From Winogradskyella sp046545555 (GTDB lineage Bacteria > Bacteroidota > Bacteroidia > Flavobacteriales > Flavobacteriaceae): 64,000 nucleotides of DNA. Under the pieces are notes generated by a model. It made no database searches, was not told the origin of the DNA, and saw only the letters and a list, made by a program, of their open reading frames with translations. Positions 16,057 to 24,848 of the stretch are shown in pieces (position 1 is the stretch's first letter; the number at the start of each line of letters is the position of its first letter). Location of the stretch: contig NZ_JBHZTH010000001.1 in NCBI RefSeq assembly GCF_046545555.1, forward strand, positions 1,984,001 to 2,048,000. Direction: 5' to 3'. The position numbers and the translations under genes were made by a program.

Positions 16057-17292
16057 ATGATAATGATGAAATTCCTAACACTAGCTCTTTTAGTTGGCCT
16101 TCTTAATATAAATTCACTCGCGTCTCAAGAGAAATTGGTTCCTATTAGACAGAATGAAAGATTCGGCTTATCGACTCTAAATAAAGAGGTTAAGGTGAAA
16201 CCGGTTTATGATAAAATAAATTTTGGAAATAGTCCAAATTACTTTGTAGCATTTAAAAAAGATGACGGTAATACATTTAAATCTTCCTTATTCCATCTCG
16301 ATAAAGTTATACTAAAAGATAAACCTTATTTTGATTATGGAATTTACGATGATGTAATCATAGCCGCAGATACAACGACAAAAAAGACCGTAAAGTATCA
16401 TAATTCATTTTATAACGAAAAAATGCATCTCTACACAAAAGATGGAGTTTTGCTAACTGAAGAATATTATGCATTTATATCTGTATTTGAAGAAGCCAGT
16501 AAGATAAAGCCAACTTCTGAACTTATTTTATTTTTTAGAGATTTAGATGATAAGTATAGTATTAAAATCTATGATACTAAAAAGAAAAAATTAGTGAGAA
16601 CCCTTTTAGATAAAACTGATGAGATTGATTTTGTAAGCGATGACCAATTGTCTTGGGCTCTTGAGTCTATGAGGCTTACTTATACTAAAGAAGATGTCTT
16701 TGGCAGTATGGAAGTAAAACTTCTAGATCGTCAATTTAAAATTATATCAGATCAGAAAAGCACAATAGACAAAAAGCCTAAAAAAAGAAACTATTATTTA
16801 GATGACGAAAATATTGAAGTACCCAATGAATTAGAAAAACCTATTAAATCAAGGTCCATACCAAAATATGACTCAATTTCAAAAAGTCTTAAGGAAGCCG
16901 GTATTGTTAAGAATCATAAAAATTTTATAGAAACAGATTACTTATATTTTGAAGCAAATTGGTATAATAAAAACAACTATGACCTTGGTTATAAAAATGG
17001 TAAAGTAGGGTTAATAGACACTAAAAAAGGTGAATATATTTTGCCAACCATTTATGATAATATTTATAAAGTAAATTATTTTTTGGCGTTTGTTATAGAA
17101 AAAGATAATAAATACGGCTTATTTTTTCCGTATACAAACGAAATTATTAAGCCAATTTTTGATGATTTTCCTGTTGTGGTTAGAAAAACTTCCAGAAACT
17201 TAGGATATGATTTAATTGCACTTTTTGATGTGAAAACTCAAAAACTAAAATATTATGCCACTTTCGATGGTATTAAGTTTTTAGTAGAATAG
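16057..17292 (+). CDS. Secreted WG-repeat-like protein
   Basis: A 411-residue protein with an N-terminal signal peptide (MMKFLTLALLVGLLNINSLA; the start could be 16057, 16063 or 16066). WG-like repeats are visible near both ends: ERFGLSTLNKEVKVKPVYDK, GKVGLIDTKKGEYILPTIYD and NKYGLFFPYTNEIIKPIFDD. The middle is less regular and Lys-rich. WG-repeat proteins form beta structures of unknown use. It ends 2 nt before the converging helicase gene. Confidence 0.7.
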   Translation: MIMMKFLTLALLVGLLNINSLASQEKLVPIRQNERFGLSTLNKEVKVKPVYDKINFGNSPNYFVAFKKDDGNTFKSSLFHLDKVILKDKPYFDYGIYDDVIIAADTTTKKTVKYHNSFYNEKMHLYTKDGVLLTEEYYAFISVFEEASKIKPTSELILFFRDLDDKYSIKIYDTKKKKLVRTLLDKTDEIDFVSDDQLSWALESMRLTYTKEDVFGSMEVKLLDRQFKIISDQKSTIDKKPKKRNYYLDDENIEVPNELEKPIKSRSIPKYDSISKSLKEAGIVKNHKNFIETDYLYFEANWYNKNNYDLGYKNGKVGLIDTKKGEYILPTIYDNIYKVNYFLAFVIEKDNKYGLFFPYTNEIIKPIFDDFPVVVRKTSRNLGYDLIALFDVKTQKLKYYATFDGIKFLVE

Positions 17293-17294
17293 CG

Positions 17295-18647
17295 CTATTT
17301 CTTTTTATTTCTTCGGTTATAGTTTTTATCGCCTCTAGTCTTTGGCTTTTTATATTTTTTAGCGATTTCTCGTCTGTAAGATCCACCTAAGTTTTCTTTT
17401 TGGTTCTTTTCTTTCTTTTCATGAAAAGCAGGGCCTGGAGCATCTTCGTCTCTCCTCTTTATAGGATTATAACGTTCTTTAATAACATTACGTTCTTCTT
17501 CTATAAGTTCTTTAGAGATTTCTACAAATTCTGGGATATCTAGAGTTTTAATAGACATATCCATTAATTCTTCAATTCGTCGTCTAGCACCTTGTTCCTT
17601 TTCGGTGGAAAATAAAAGTGACTGTCCTTCCTTTTCAGCACGACCTGTTCTACCAATTCTGTGCATATAATTTTCGGGATAATCTGGTGTGTCAAAATTG
17701 ATTACGTGCGTTATACCTTCAATATCTAAACCTCTAGCCATAACGTCCGTAGCTACTAATAAACGATGTTCGCCAGCTCTAAATTGTTCTATACTTCGTA
17801 ACCTGTAATTTTGTGTTTTATTAGAATGGATAACACAACTTTGGCTTGGAAATAAATCTTCGAGCTTATCAAAAAGACGGTCTGCCATACGTTTATAAGC
17901 AACAAAAATTAAAACTTTAGAAAAGTCCTCTTTATTTTTAAGTATACTTTCTAGTAGATTTACCTTGGTATAAAAATTAGGCACATTATATCGCGTTTGT
18001 TCGATATTATCTAATGGCGTACCAGAAATTGCAATTTGTACCTTTTTAGGATTAATAAAGAAATCTGTAATTAAATCATCAACATCTTTAGTCATCGTAG
18101 CCGAAAACATAATGTTTTGTCTACGTTCAGGTAAAATGTCAAAAATATTAAGAAGTTGATGTCTAAAACCGAGATCTAGCATTACATCGACTTCATCTAT
18201 AACAAGTTTTTGAATGGATTTTAATTGTAAAACCCGACTAACTGCTAAATCATATAATCTACCTGGAGTTGCTACAATGATATCTTGTCCTTGAGCAACT
18301 GCTTGTTTTTGGGTATTTATGTTAGTGCCTCCATAGACACCTAATACACGATTATTAATATATTTTGAGAGCTTTTCTATTTCATCTACAACTTGCACAA
18401 CCAGCTCGCGCGTAGGAACTAACACTAAAACTCTAGGGTTATCTTGTTTAGAATAACTTAAGTTGCGCAGAATAGGCAACATATAGGCAAATGTTTTACC
18501 CGTTCCTGTCTGTGCTATACCAACAACATCTTTACCCGAAGCAACAATACTAAATGATTCAGATTGAATTGGAGTAGGATTTTCAAAACCTAAATCTTCA
18601 ATTGCATTATATAATGGCGTGTTTAATTTTAAATCTTGAAAAGTCAA
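17295..18647 (-). CDS. DEAD-box ATP-dependent RNA helicase
   Basis: A 450-residue superfamily 2 helicase. Motifs in order: Q motif (FENPTPIQSESF), I AQTGTGKT, Ia VLVPTRELVVQV, Ib TPGRL, II DEVD (the last-but-one residue is Val instead of Ala), III SAT, IV VLIFVAYKRM, V ATDVMARGLDI, VI HRIGRTGR. After about residue 385 comes a basic Lys/Arg/Asn-rich tail, common in RhlE-like helicases and used for RNA binding. Likely role: RNA remodelling in ribosome assembly or cold adaptation. Confidence 0.95.
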   Translation of the reverse strand: MTFQDLKLNTPLYNAIEDLGFENPTPIQSESFSIVASGKDVVGIAQTGTGKTFAYMLPILRNLSYSKQDNPRVLVLVPTRELVVQVVDEIEKLSKYINNRVLGVYGGTNINTQKQAVAQGQDIIVATPGRLYDLAVSRVLQLKSIQKLVIDEVDVMLDLGFRHQLLNIFDILPERRQNIMFSATMTKDVDDLITDFFINPKKVQIAISGTPLDNIEQTRYNVPNFYTKVNLLESILKNKEDFSKVLIFVAYKRMADRLFDKLEDLFPSQSCVIHSNKTQNYRLRSIEQFRAGEHRLLVATDVMARGLDIEGITHVINFDTPDYPENYMHRIGRTGRAEKEGQSLLFSTEKEQGARRRIEELMDMSIKTLDIPEFVEISKELIEEERNVIKERYNPIKRRDEDAPGPAFHEKKEKNQKENLGGSYRREIAKKYKKPKTRGDKNYNRRNKKK

Positions 18648-18687
18648 AGCATCATATTTAGCTGCAAAGCTACTATTATTAATTTAT

Positions 18688-19578
18688 TTAAGCTAAGTGA
18701 CTATGTTCTATTTCAATAGTGTATGCTGCGTTAAAGGTAGAGTTAGCCTTAAGACTAATTATGCCTTCCTTTTCTTCAATCTTTTGATTTGTCGTTTCAG
18801 AGTCAGCAATTCCAAGCCACGGTTCTATACAGACATAAGGCGCATTGGGTTTTGCCCAAATCCCTAAGAATTTAAAATCTTTAAAAGCTACCGACAAAAT
18901 TGGCCCTTTTTTCTTGTGTTTTAAAGTGACTTTACGGGAGTTAATTTGTTTAAAAATAAGAGCGTCTTCATTAAATAAATCTCCGCGAAGTTGAATTAAA
19001 TTTCCATTATCAAAAACGGATTTAGTTTTATATGTTACTAACCCAGAATTCATGTTTAGTAAATATGATTCACTAGTTTCAGGTTTTTCAAATTCTAAAA
19101 CGTAGTCGGTGTAAGCTTCGTTCTCATATAATGGACAATTAAAAGCAGGATGTCCACCTAACGAAAAGAGCATTGTCTTTGTATCTAGGTTAGTGATTTT
19201 ATGGTTAATGACAAGTTTATTTTTAATAAGCTTATAAGTGATATCTAGTTGAAATTTAAAAGGATACATTTTATAAAAATGGCTATTAGACTTTAGAGAA
19301 AAAACTATTTCATTTTCGCTTAGTTGTTTAGTTGTAAAATCATCACTCTTTCTAATAAACCCATGTTTGGTCATTGTATAAAGTTGGTTGTTATAGTAAT
19401 AACTATCATTTTTCATACTTCCAATAACAGGAAATAAGTTTGGTGCGTGGCTTCCCCAAACATCTGGGTTAGCTTGCCAGATAAATTCGGTATTATTTTT
19501 TACAGACGTAATACTGCTAAGTTCAGCGCCTTTAGACTTTACATTAATTTTGAGTAAATCGTTTTGTAAGCTATTCAT
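18688..19578 (-). CDS. Aldose 1-epimerase-family protein
   Basis: Start set at the ATG 19578 (MNSLQNDLLKINVKSKGAEL); a TTG start 12 codons upstream would lie inside a promoter-like CAAATTTG. The 296-residue protein has the galactose-mutarotase-like fold: WQANPDVWGSHAPNLFPVIG near 35-55, KHGFIRKSDDF with the catalytic-type His, SLGGHPAFNCP with the second His near 140, and an acidic strand near the end (CIEPWLGIADS with Glu). This resembles the LacX/YeaD branch, which acts on aldoses or hexose-6-phosphates. It is divergent from pabB. Confidence 0.86.
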   Translation of the reverse strand: MNSLQNDLLKINVKSKGAELSSITSVKNNTEFIWQANPDVWGSHAPNLFPVIGSMKNDSYYYNNQLYTMTKHGFIRKSDDFTTKQLSENEIVFSLKSNSHFYKMYPFKFQLDITYKLIKNKLVINHKITNLDTKTMLFSLGGHPAFNCPLYENEAYTDYVLEFEKPETSESYLLNMNSGLVTYKTKSVFDNGNLIQLRGDLFNEDALIFKQINSRKVTLKHKKKGPILSVAFKDFKFLGIWAKPNAPYVCIEPWLGIADSETTNQKIEEKEGIISLKANSTFNAAYTIEIEHSHLA

Positions 19579-19659
19579 CTCGTCTTTTGTTTTTAGAAAT
19601 ATACAAATTTGCAATTATAAAAAGTATTCTCATTATTTTTACAATCATAAAAGTTGTAA

Positions 19660-20955
19660 TTGAGAACAAACAAACCTTTTAAGCCTAAATCTATAAACAC
19701 CTTTAAGCAAAATCTTTTGCAATGGTCTCAGCAGTTTGATGATATTGTTTGGTTAGATTCTAACAATCACAGAACTCAATACAGCAGTTATGATGCGATA
19801 TTGGCCGTAGATGCATTTACATCAATTAAAACAGATTACGTAGAGGCTTTTAAGCGTTTAGAAGACTATCAACGTTCAACTAAAGATTGGATATTTGGTT
19901 ATTTAACATACGATTTAAAAAATACTACTGAAGCTTTAAAGTCAGATAATTTAGATAATTTAAACTTCCCTGATTTGTATTTTTTTCAACCGAAAAAGTT
20001 GTTTTTAATTAAAGATGATTCCGTTGAAATCAAGTATTTATCTATGGTCGATGATGAAATAGATAAAGACTTAAAGGCAATAAATTCTTTTAGTAATACT
20101 AACCCAGTTGAGAAACCATGCAAGCCTATTAAAATAAAACTTAGGATACATAAGGATGATTATTTTAAAAAAGTCAACAAAATGTTATCTCATATTCAAC
20201 GAGGTGATATTTATGAGGCTAATTTTTGTCAAGAATTTTATGCAGAGGGTAGTGTTATTAACCCAATTGAAAGCTTTAATAAGCTGAATACAATTTCTAA
20301 ACCACCGTTTGCAACATATCTAAAACAAGGCGACAGGTATTTATTGTCAGCTTCTCCAGAGCGTTACATTAAGAAGGAAGGACAAAAGATTATTTCTCAA
20401 CCTATTAAAGGAACCGCTAAACGCTTACAGAATATAGATGATGATAAATTGCTGGCTGATAATTTAGTGAAAGACGAAAAGGAAAGAAGTGAAAATATTA
20501 TGATCGTTGATTTGGTAAGAAATGATTTATCTCAAACTGCAGAAAATGGCAGCGTTAGAGTAGAAGAATTGTGTAAGGTCTATTCATTTTTGCAAGTGCA
20601 TCAAATGATATCGACGGTTACATCTAGAGTTTCAGAAACGATGTCACCTGTAGAGATTTTAAAAACAACCTTTCCTATGGGAAGTATGACAGGTGCACCA
20701 AAAATTTCAGCAATGAATATCATTGAAGATTTAGAAGAAACGAAGCGTGGATTATATTCTGGTTCAGTCGGTTATTTTAAACCAGATGGCGATTTCGATT
20801 TTAATGTTATCATAAGAAGTATACTCTACAACCAATCAAAACAATATGTCTCATATTCGGTAGGTAGTGCTATTACCGCGAAAAGTGAGCCATTAAGAGA
20901 ATATGAAGAATGCTTAATTAAAGCCAAAGCTATGCGAGAGGTTTTAGAAAAGTAG
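19660..20955 (+). CDS. pabB: Aminodeoxychorismate synthase component I
   Basis: A 431-residue chorismate-binding enzyme for p-aminobenzoate, hence folate, synthesis. The start is a TTG at 19660; no ATG precedes it in frame. The catalytic half has RGDIYEANFCQEF, LLSASPERYI, then QPIKGTAKR, whose lysine in PIKGT marks PabB rather than anthranilate synthase (PIAGT), followed by IVDLVRNDLSQ, TTFPMGSMTGAPK and YSGSVGYF. A glutamine amidotransferase gene (pabA) is not adjacent. In this phylum pabB and tilS are often neighbours, as here with one gene between. Confidence 0.92.
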   Translation: MRTNKPFKPKSINTFKQNLLQWSQQFDDIVWLDSNNHRTQYSSYDAILAVDAFTSIKTDYVEAFKRLEDYQRSTKDWIFGYLTYDLKNTTEALKSDNLDNLNFPDLYFFQPKKLFLIKDDSVEIKYLSMVDDEIDKDLKAINSFSNTNPVEKPCKPIKIKLRIHKDDYFKKVNKMLSHIQRGDIYEANFCQEFYAEGSVINPIESFNKLNTISKPPFATYLKQGDRYLLSASPERYIKKEGQKIISQPIKGTAKRLQNIDDDKLLADNLVKDEKERSENIMIVDLVRNDLSQTAENGSVRVEELCKVYSFLQVHQMISTVTSRVSETMSPVEILKTTFPMGSMTGAPKISAMNIIEDLEETKRGLYSGSVGYFKPDGDFDFNVIIRSILYNQSKQYVSYSVGSAITAKSEPLREYEECLIKAKAMREVLEK

Positions 20956-21125
20956 ATACATCAGATTCGTGAAATTTAAAAACTCTATTTCCAGACAAAA
21001 TAAAGTTCAACTTTTTGGCCTTATATCTTTCCGAAAAAATTAAACTTATCAGATGCTTCAAAAATTTTCATCAATTTCTTACGCAACCCTTTGGCACATT
21101 TAATATCTAAAAAATAAAAAGAATA

Positions 21126-21740
21126 ATGAAAAAGTATTTTAGATTTTTAATCCTCTCGCCATGTTTAATGGCTGTTTTATGTGAAGAAGATACAGTTGTA
21201 TGTGGATTTTCCGACCCAGAACCTTACACATTGAATGTAGAAAATACGTCAGAAATATATGCTGAGAATGAGATCATATGGTTAAATGCAGAAGTAACTT
21301 CTATGCTTTTTGATGAGTGCGATGAGACGGAAGAATTAGTACTTATAACTGATGCAACAGAGTTTAGAGGAGGCTTCTTTTTGCTAAAACTGAATGATGG
21401 ACTTACAGGTTTAAATGCAGAGTTCATTGAGGATTTTACAGTTGACTATAGTTTAGGCGAACCCCTTTTAATAGGTAATTGTTTAGAGTCAGTTTCGTCT
21501 TTACCAGTACTCTCAGATGATAACCTTACCTATAATTATAGATTGGGAATAACAATTAATAGTCCAGGCGATTATTGTATTGTTAATACATTTAATAATA
21601 ATTTTAATGCTGTAGAAGGCAACAATGCAGCGATATTTGATGCCTATGATACGTTAGATAATAAAATTAAATTTAACGTTTGCGGTGATATTTATACGCG
21701 GACAGGTACAGAAGGACATTATTTTTTTAGAGTTCAATAA
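21126..21740 (+). CDS. Hypothetical exported protein, possible lipoprotein
   Basis: A 204-residue protein beginning with a signal peptide (MKKYFRFLILSPCLMAVLC). The Cys19 followed by Glu-Glu-Asp looks like a lipoprotein site with an acidic export signal, although Leu before the Cys is not the usual Gly, Ala or Ser. The mature part is acidic, Cys-containing and rich in beta-type segments (ENEIIWLNAEVTSM, GFFLLKLNDGLT, YNYRLGITINSPGDYCIV). I recognise no family. It interrupts the usual pabB-tilS order. The 170-bp gap before it has no clear promoter. Confidence 0.7.
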   Translation: MKKYFRFLILSPCLMAVLCEEDTVVCGFSDPEPYTLNVENTSEIYAENEIIWLNAEVTSMLFDECDETEELVLITDATEFRGGFFLLKLNDGLTGLNAEFIEDFTVDYSLGEPLLIGNCLESVSSLPVLSDDNLTYNYRLGITINSPGDYCIVNTFNNNFNAVEGNNAAIFDAYDTLDNKIKFNVCGDIYTRTGTEGHYFFRVQ

Positions 21741-21764
21741 AAATCATATTTAATATAGGTTTCG

Positions 21765-21796
21765 TTGTATCATCAACCTTAATTTCAATAACTTTG
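21765..21796 (+). promoter_or_regulatory. tilS promoter, predicted leaderless
   Basis: TTG at 21765-21767, 21-nt spacer, TAACTTTG at 21789-21796, a full match to TTG / TAnnTTTG. The GTG start codon at 21801 lies 4 nt after the box, where transcription would be expected to begin. Confidence 0.6.
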
Positions 21797-21800
21797 GTTT

Positions 21801-23111
21801 GTGCTTACAGCGTTTAGTCTTCATATTAAAAATCGATTACCATTTCTAAAAGAAAAGAGGTTACTTATTGCCGTTTCTGGTGGAGTAGATAGTGTAGTTT
21901 TATCCTGTCTCTGTAAAAAATTAGATTTTAACTTCGCCTTGGCGCATTGTAACTTTAATCTTAGGGCTGAAGAAAGTAATAAAGACGAAAATTTTATACT
22001 AAAATTAGGAGATCAATTAGGTGCAGAAGTTTTTGTTCAAAATTTTGATACACAAGGGTATGCAGATGTTAACAAACTTTCAATCCAAATGGCAGCTCGA
22101 GAGTTGCGATACCACTGGTTTGCTGAGCTAGCAGATCGATTACACTTTGATTACATCCTTACTGCCCATCACGCTGATGATAATCTCGAAACCTTTTTAA
22201 TTAATTTAACGAGAGGAACAGGGTTAAATGGTTTAACAGGAATTCCTCTTGTTAATAATAATGTTATTAGACCTTTGCTAAATTATTCAAGGGAAACAAT
22301 AATTAAGTATGCTTTAGATAATAATATTCTTTGGCGAGAAGATAGATCCAATGAATCACGTAAATATTTAAGAAATAAATTACGTCATGACGTTGTTCCT
22401 ATTTTAAAAGAAATCAATCCAAACTTATTAGAGAGTTTTCAAAATACTATCGATAACCTTAATGATACAGCAGATATTGTAGATGAAAGCTTAAATGCAG
22501 TAGCCAAAAGAGCAATTACTAAGATTGATGATAATGGTATTACTTATAAAATTTCAGAATTCAAAAAAGTAAATAACCCAAAAGCCTATTTATTTGAAAT
22601 GTTTAAGGCTTATGGTTTTACAGAATGGAACGACGTTTTAGATTTACTAGGTGCCGAGTCTGGTAAACAAGTTTTGTCTAAAACACATCGTTTAATAAAA
22701 CATAGAGAATTTCTTATTTTGACTGAGTTTCCAGATGGAAGACATAAAGTTATAAAAATAAAAGAATCTAGTGTAATAAGTTATTTTCCATCAGGAGGAT
22801 TACATTTTAAAAATGTAGATCATATCAAAGATAAAAATGACTCTAAAATTTACTTAGATAAAGGAAAGCTTAAATATCCTTTAGAATTAAGACAATGGAA
22901 AGAAGGTGATTATTTCTACCCATTAGGAATGAAAGGCAAAAAGAAAATCAGTAAATACCTTAAAGACGAAAAACTATCTTTAGTTGAAAAAGAAAATACT
23001 TGGGTATTAACCTCTGAAGGTAATATCATCTGGGTAATAGGAAAAAGAGCAGACGAACGCTATAAAGTTACAGAAGCAACTAGCAGTATTTTAAAAATAG
23101 AACTTAAATAA
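21801..23111 (+). CDS. tilS: tRNA(Ile)-lysidine synthetase
   Basis: Essential enzyme that modifies C34 of tRNA-Ile(CAU) to lysidine so that it reads AUA. The 436-residue protein starts with GTG. The N-terminal ATP-pyrophosphatase domain has the P-loop AVSGGVDSVVL near 25, HCNFNLRAEES, and DYILTAHHADDNLET. A TilS C-terminal domain is present (DYFYPLGMKGKKKISKYLKD). Length and motifs are complete. It may be read from a leaderless transcript. Confidence 0.95.
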   Translation: MLTAFSLHIKNRLPFLKEKRLLIAVSGGVDSVVLSCLCKKLDFNFALAHCNFNLRAEESNKDENFILKLGDQLGAEVFVQNFDTQGYADVNKLSIQMAARELRYHWFAELADRLHFDYILTAHHADDNLETFLINLTRGTGLNGLTGIPLVNNNVIRPLLNYSRETIIKYALDNNILWREDRSNESRKYLRNKLRHDVVPILKEINPNLLESFQNTIDNLNDTADIVDESLNAVAKRAITKIDDNGITYKISEFKKVNNPKAYLFEMFKAYGFTEWNDVLDLLGAESGKQVLSKTHRLIKHREFLILTEFPDGRHKVIKIKESSVISYFPSGGLHFKNVDHIKDKNDSKIYLDKGKLKYPLELRQWKEGDYFYPLGMKGKKKISKYLKDEKLSLVEKENTWVLTSEGNIIWVIGKRADERYKVTEATSSILKIELK

Positions 23112-23112
23112 A

Positions 23113-23151
23113 GTGGGTTCTGTCACTTCGAGTACAGTCGAGAAGTCCCAC
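23113..23151. repeat. Intergenic palindromic repeat, copy 2 (single)
   Basis: A nested hairpin: outer arms GTGGG (23113-23117) and CCCAC (23147-23151), inner ACTTCGAG-TACAG-TCGAGAAGT with the TCGA-core of the copies at 5233 and 26746. It fills the tilS-ade gap. Confidence 0.7.
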
Positions 23152-23160
23152 ACCAAACAT

Positions 23161-24783
23161 ATGGTATTAAAAGGAAACATAGTAGACATATTAAACCGTA
23201 AAATTTTCAAAGGAGAAATCACCATAGAAAACGGTAAGATTAAATCTATAGAAGAAAAATACTGCTCAGAAAACCATTTCATACTACCTGGTTTTATAGA
23301 TGCACATATACACATAGAAAGTTCGATGTTAGTACCTTCTGAATTTGCTAAAATAGCTGTTAAGCATGGCACAGTTGCAACAGTTTCAGACCCTCACGAA
23401 ATCGCTAATGTATTAGGTGTTAAAGGAGTTGAGTTTATGATTGAAAACGGGAAGCAAACACCCTTTAAATTCAATTTTGGGGCTCCAAGTTGCGTGCCTG
23501 CTACTAGTTACGAATCTGCAGGTGCTATTTTAGATTCTGATGCTATTGAAACATTAATGGCAAATCCAGATATTAAATATTTAGCTGAACTAATGAATTA
23601 TCCTGGCGTTATTTATGATGATGCAGAAGTCTTAAAAAAGATTGAATGGGCGAAACACTATAACAAACCCATTGATGGACACGCACCAGGTTTACGAGGT
23701 GACGATTTAACCAAATATATTTCAGCCGGAATTTCCACTGATCACGAATGTTTCACCTATGAAGAAGGGCTAGAAAAGCTTAAAAAAGGCATGAAAGTCA
23801 TCATTAGAGAAGGAAGTGCTGCTAAAAATTTTGAAGCTTTAATAAATTTATTAGATGAACATTATAACAATATGATGTTTTGTAGTGACGATAAACATCC
23901 TGATGATTTATTGCTAGGTCATATTAATCAATTATGTAGCAGAGCAGTAGCAAAAGGTATAGATATTTTTAAAGTGCTTCAAACGGCATGCATTAATCCT
24001 GTAAAGCATTATAATTTAGACGTTGGCTTATTAAAAGTTGATGATTTTGCGGATTGTATAATAGTAGAAGATTTAAAAGACTTTAAAACGCTTCAAACGT
24101 ATATTAACGGAGAATTAGTTTATGATAAAGGTGTTTCAAAAATCGAGCATGTAGAATTTAAAAATCTAAATAATTTCAACGCAGATAAAAAGCAAGTTTC
24201 AGATTTTAGATATGAATCTCAAGCATCAAAAATTAGAGTCATCGAATGTTTAGATGGTGAGTTAGTAACTAATGAAATTATTGAAAACACTACAATTAAA
24301 GACGGAAATTTAGTTTCAAATACCAAAACAGATGTTTTAAAAATGGTCGTCGTTAATCGCTACGAAAATCAAAAACCAACTATAGGTTTCATTAAAAACT
24401 TTGGACTTAAAGAAGGAGCAATAGCATCTTCCGTTGGTCACGATTCTCATAATATTATTGCCATTGGTGTATCTGATGAAGCTATAGGCAGCGCTGTAAA
24501 TCTTCTAATTGACAATGAAGGAGGGATTTGCGCTATCAGTGATTCTGAGGAAAAAGTTGTTGCACTTCCTGTTGCAGGTATAATGAGTGATCAAAGTGCT
24601 GAAATTACAGGAAAACAATATTCCGATTTAGATAAAATGGCGAAACATTTAGGGAGTAAACTTCATGCGCCTTATATGAGTTTGTCTTTTATGGCACTAC
24701 TTGTTATACCATCACTAAAATTGAGTGACAAAGGCCTGTTCAATGGTAAAGATTTTAAATTTACTTCGCTAGAAGTCTCTTAA
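23161..24783 (+). CDS. ade: Adenine deaminase
   Basis: Start set at the ATG 23161 (MVLKGNIVDILNRKIF); the 16 codons read upstream come from the palindromic repeat. The 540-residue protein belongs to the amidohydrolase superfamily: metal motif GFIDAHIHIESS near 55, SDPHEIANVLG near 85, GHAPGLRG with a further His, DHECFTYEE, and FCSDDKHPDDLL with the catalytic Asp. The C-terminal domain contains SVGHDSHNIIAIGVS, typical of adenine deaminase. It converts adenine to hypoxanthine and ammonia in purine salvage. Confidence 0.95.
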   Translation: MVLKGNIVDILNRKIFKGEITIENGKIKSIEEKYCSENHFILPGFIDAHIHIESSMLVPSEFAKIAVKHGTVATVSDPHEIANVLGVKGVEFMIENGKQTPFKFNFGAPSCVPATSYESAGAILDSDAIETLMANPDIKYLAELMNYPGVIYDDAEVLKKIEWAKHYNKPIDGHAPGLRGDDLTKYISAGISTDHECFTYEEGLEKLKKGMKVIIREGSAAKNFEALINLLDEHYNNMMFCSDDKHPDDLLLGHINQLCSRAVAKGIDIFKVLQTACINPVKHYNLDVGLLKVDDFADCIIVEDLKDFKTLQTYINGELVYDKGVSKIEHVEFKNLNNFNADKKQVSDFRYESQASKIRVIECLDGELVTNEIIENTTIKDGNLVSNTKTDVLKMVVVNRYENQKPTIGFIKNFGLKEGAIASSVGHDSHNIIAIGVSDEAIGSAVNLLIDNEGGICAISDSEEKVVALPVAGIMSDQSAEITGKQYSDLDKMAKHLGSKLHAPYMSLSFMALLVIPSLKLSDKGLFNGKDFKFTSLEVS

Positions 24784-24848
24784 CATTTCATTCGTACTTT
24801 TATTTAAAGAATAGGTTATCTTTAAGCTTTTCAAAATCCAACCACATT

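Noticed and set aside
19579..19614. TTG start of the aldose-epimerase-like gene
   Set aside because: It overlaps a promoter-like CAAATTTG, and the ATG 12 codons later fits the family start.
23113..23160. Adenine deaminase starting at 23113
   Set aside because: These codons are the palindromic repeat; family similarity begins at the ATG 23161.
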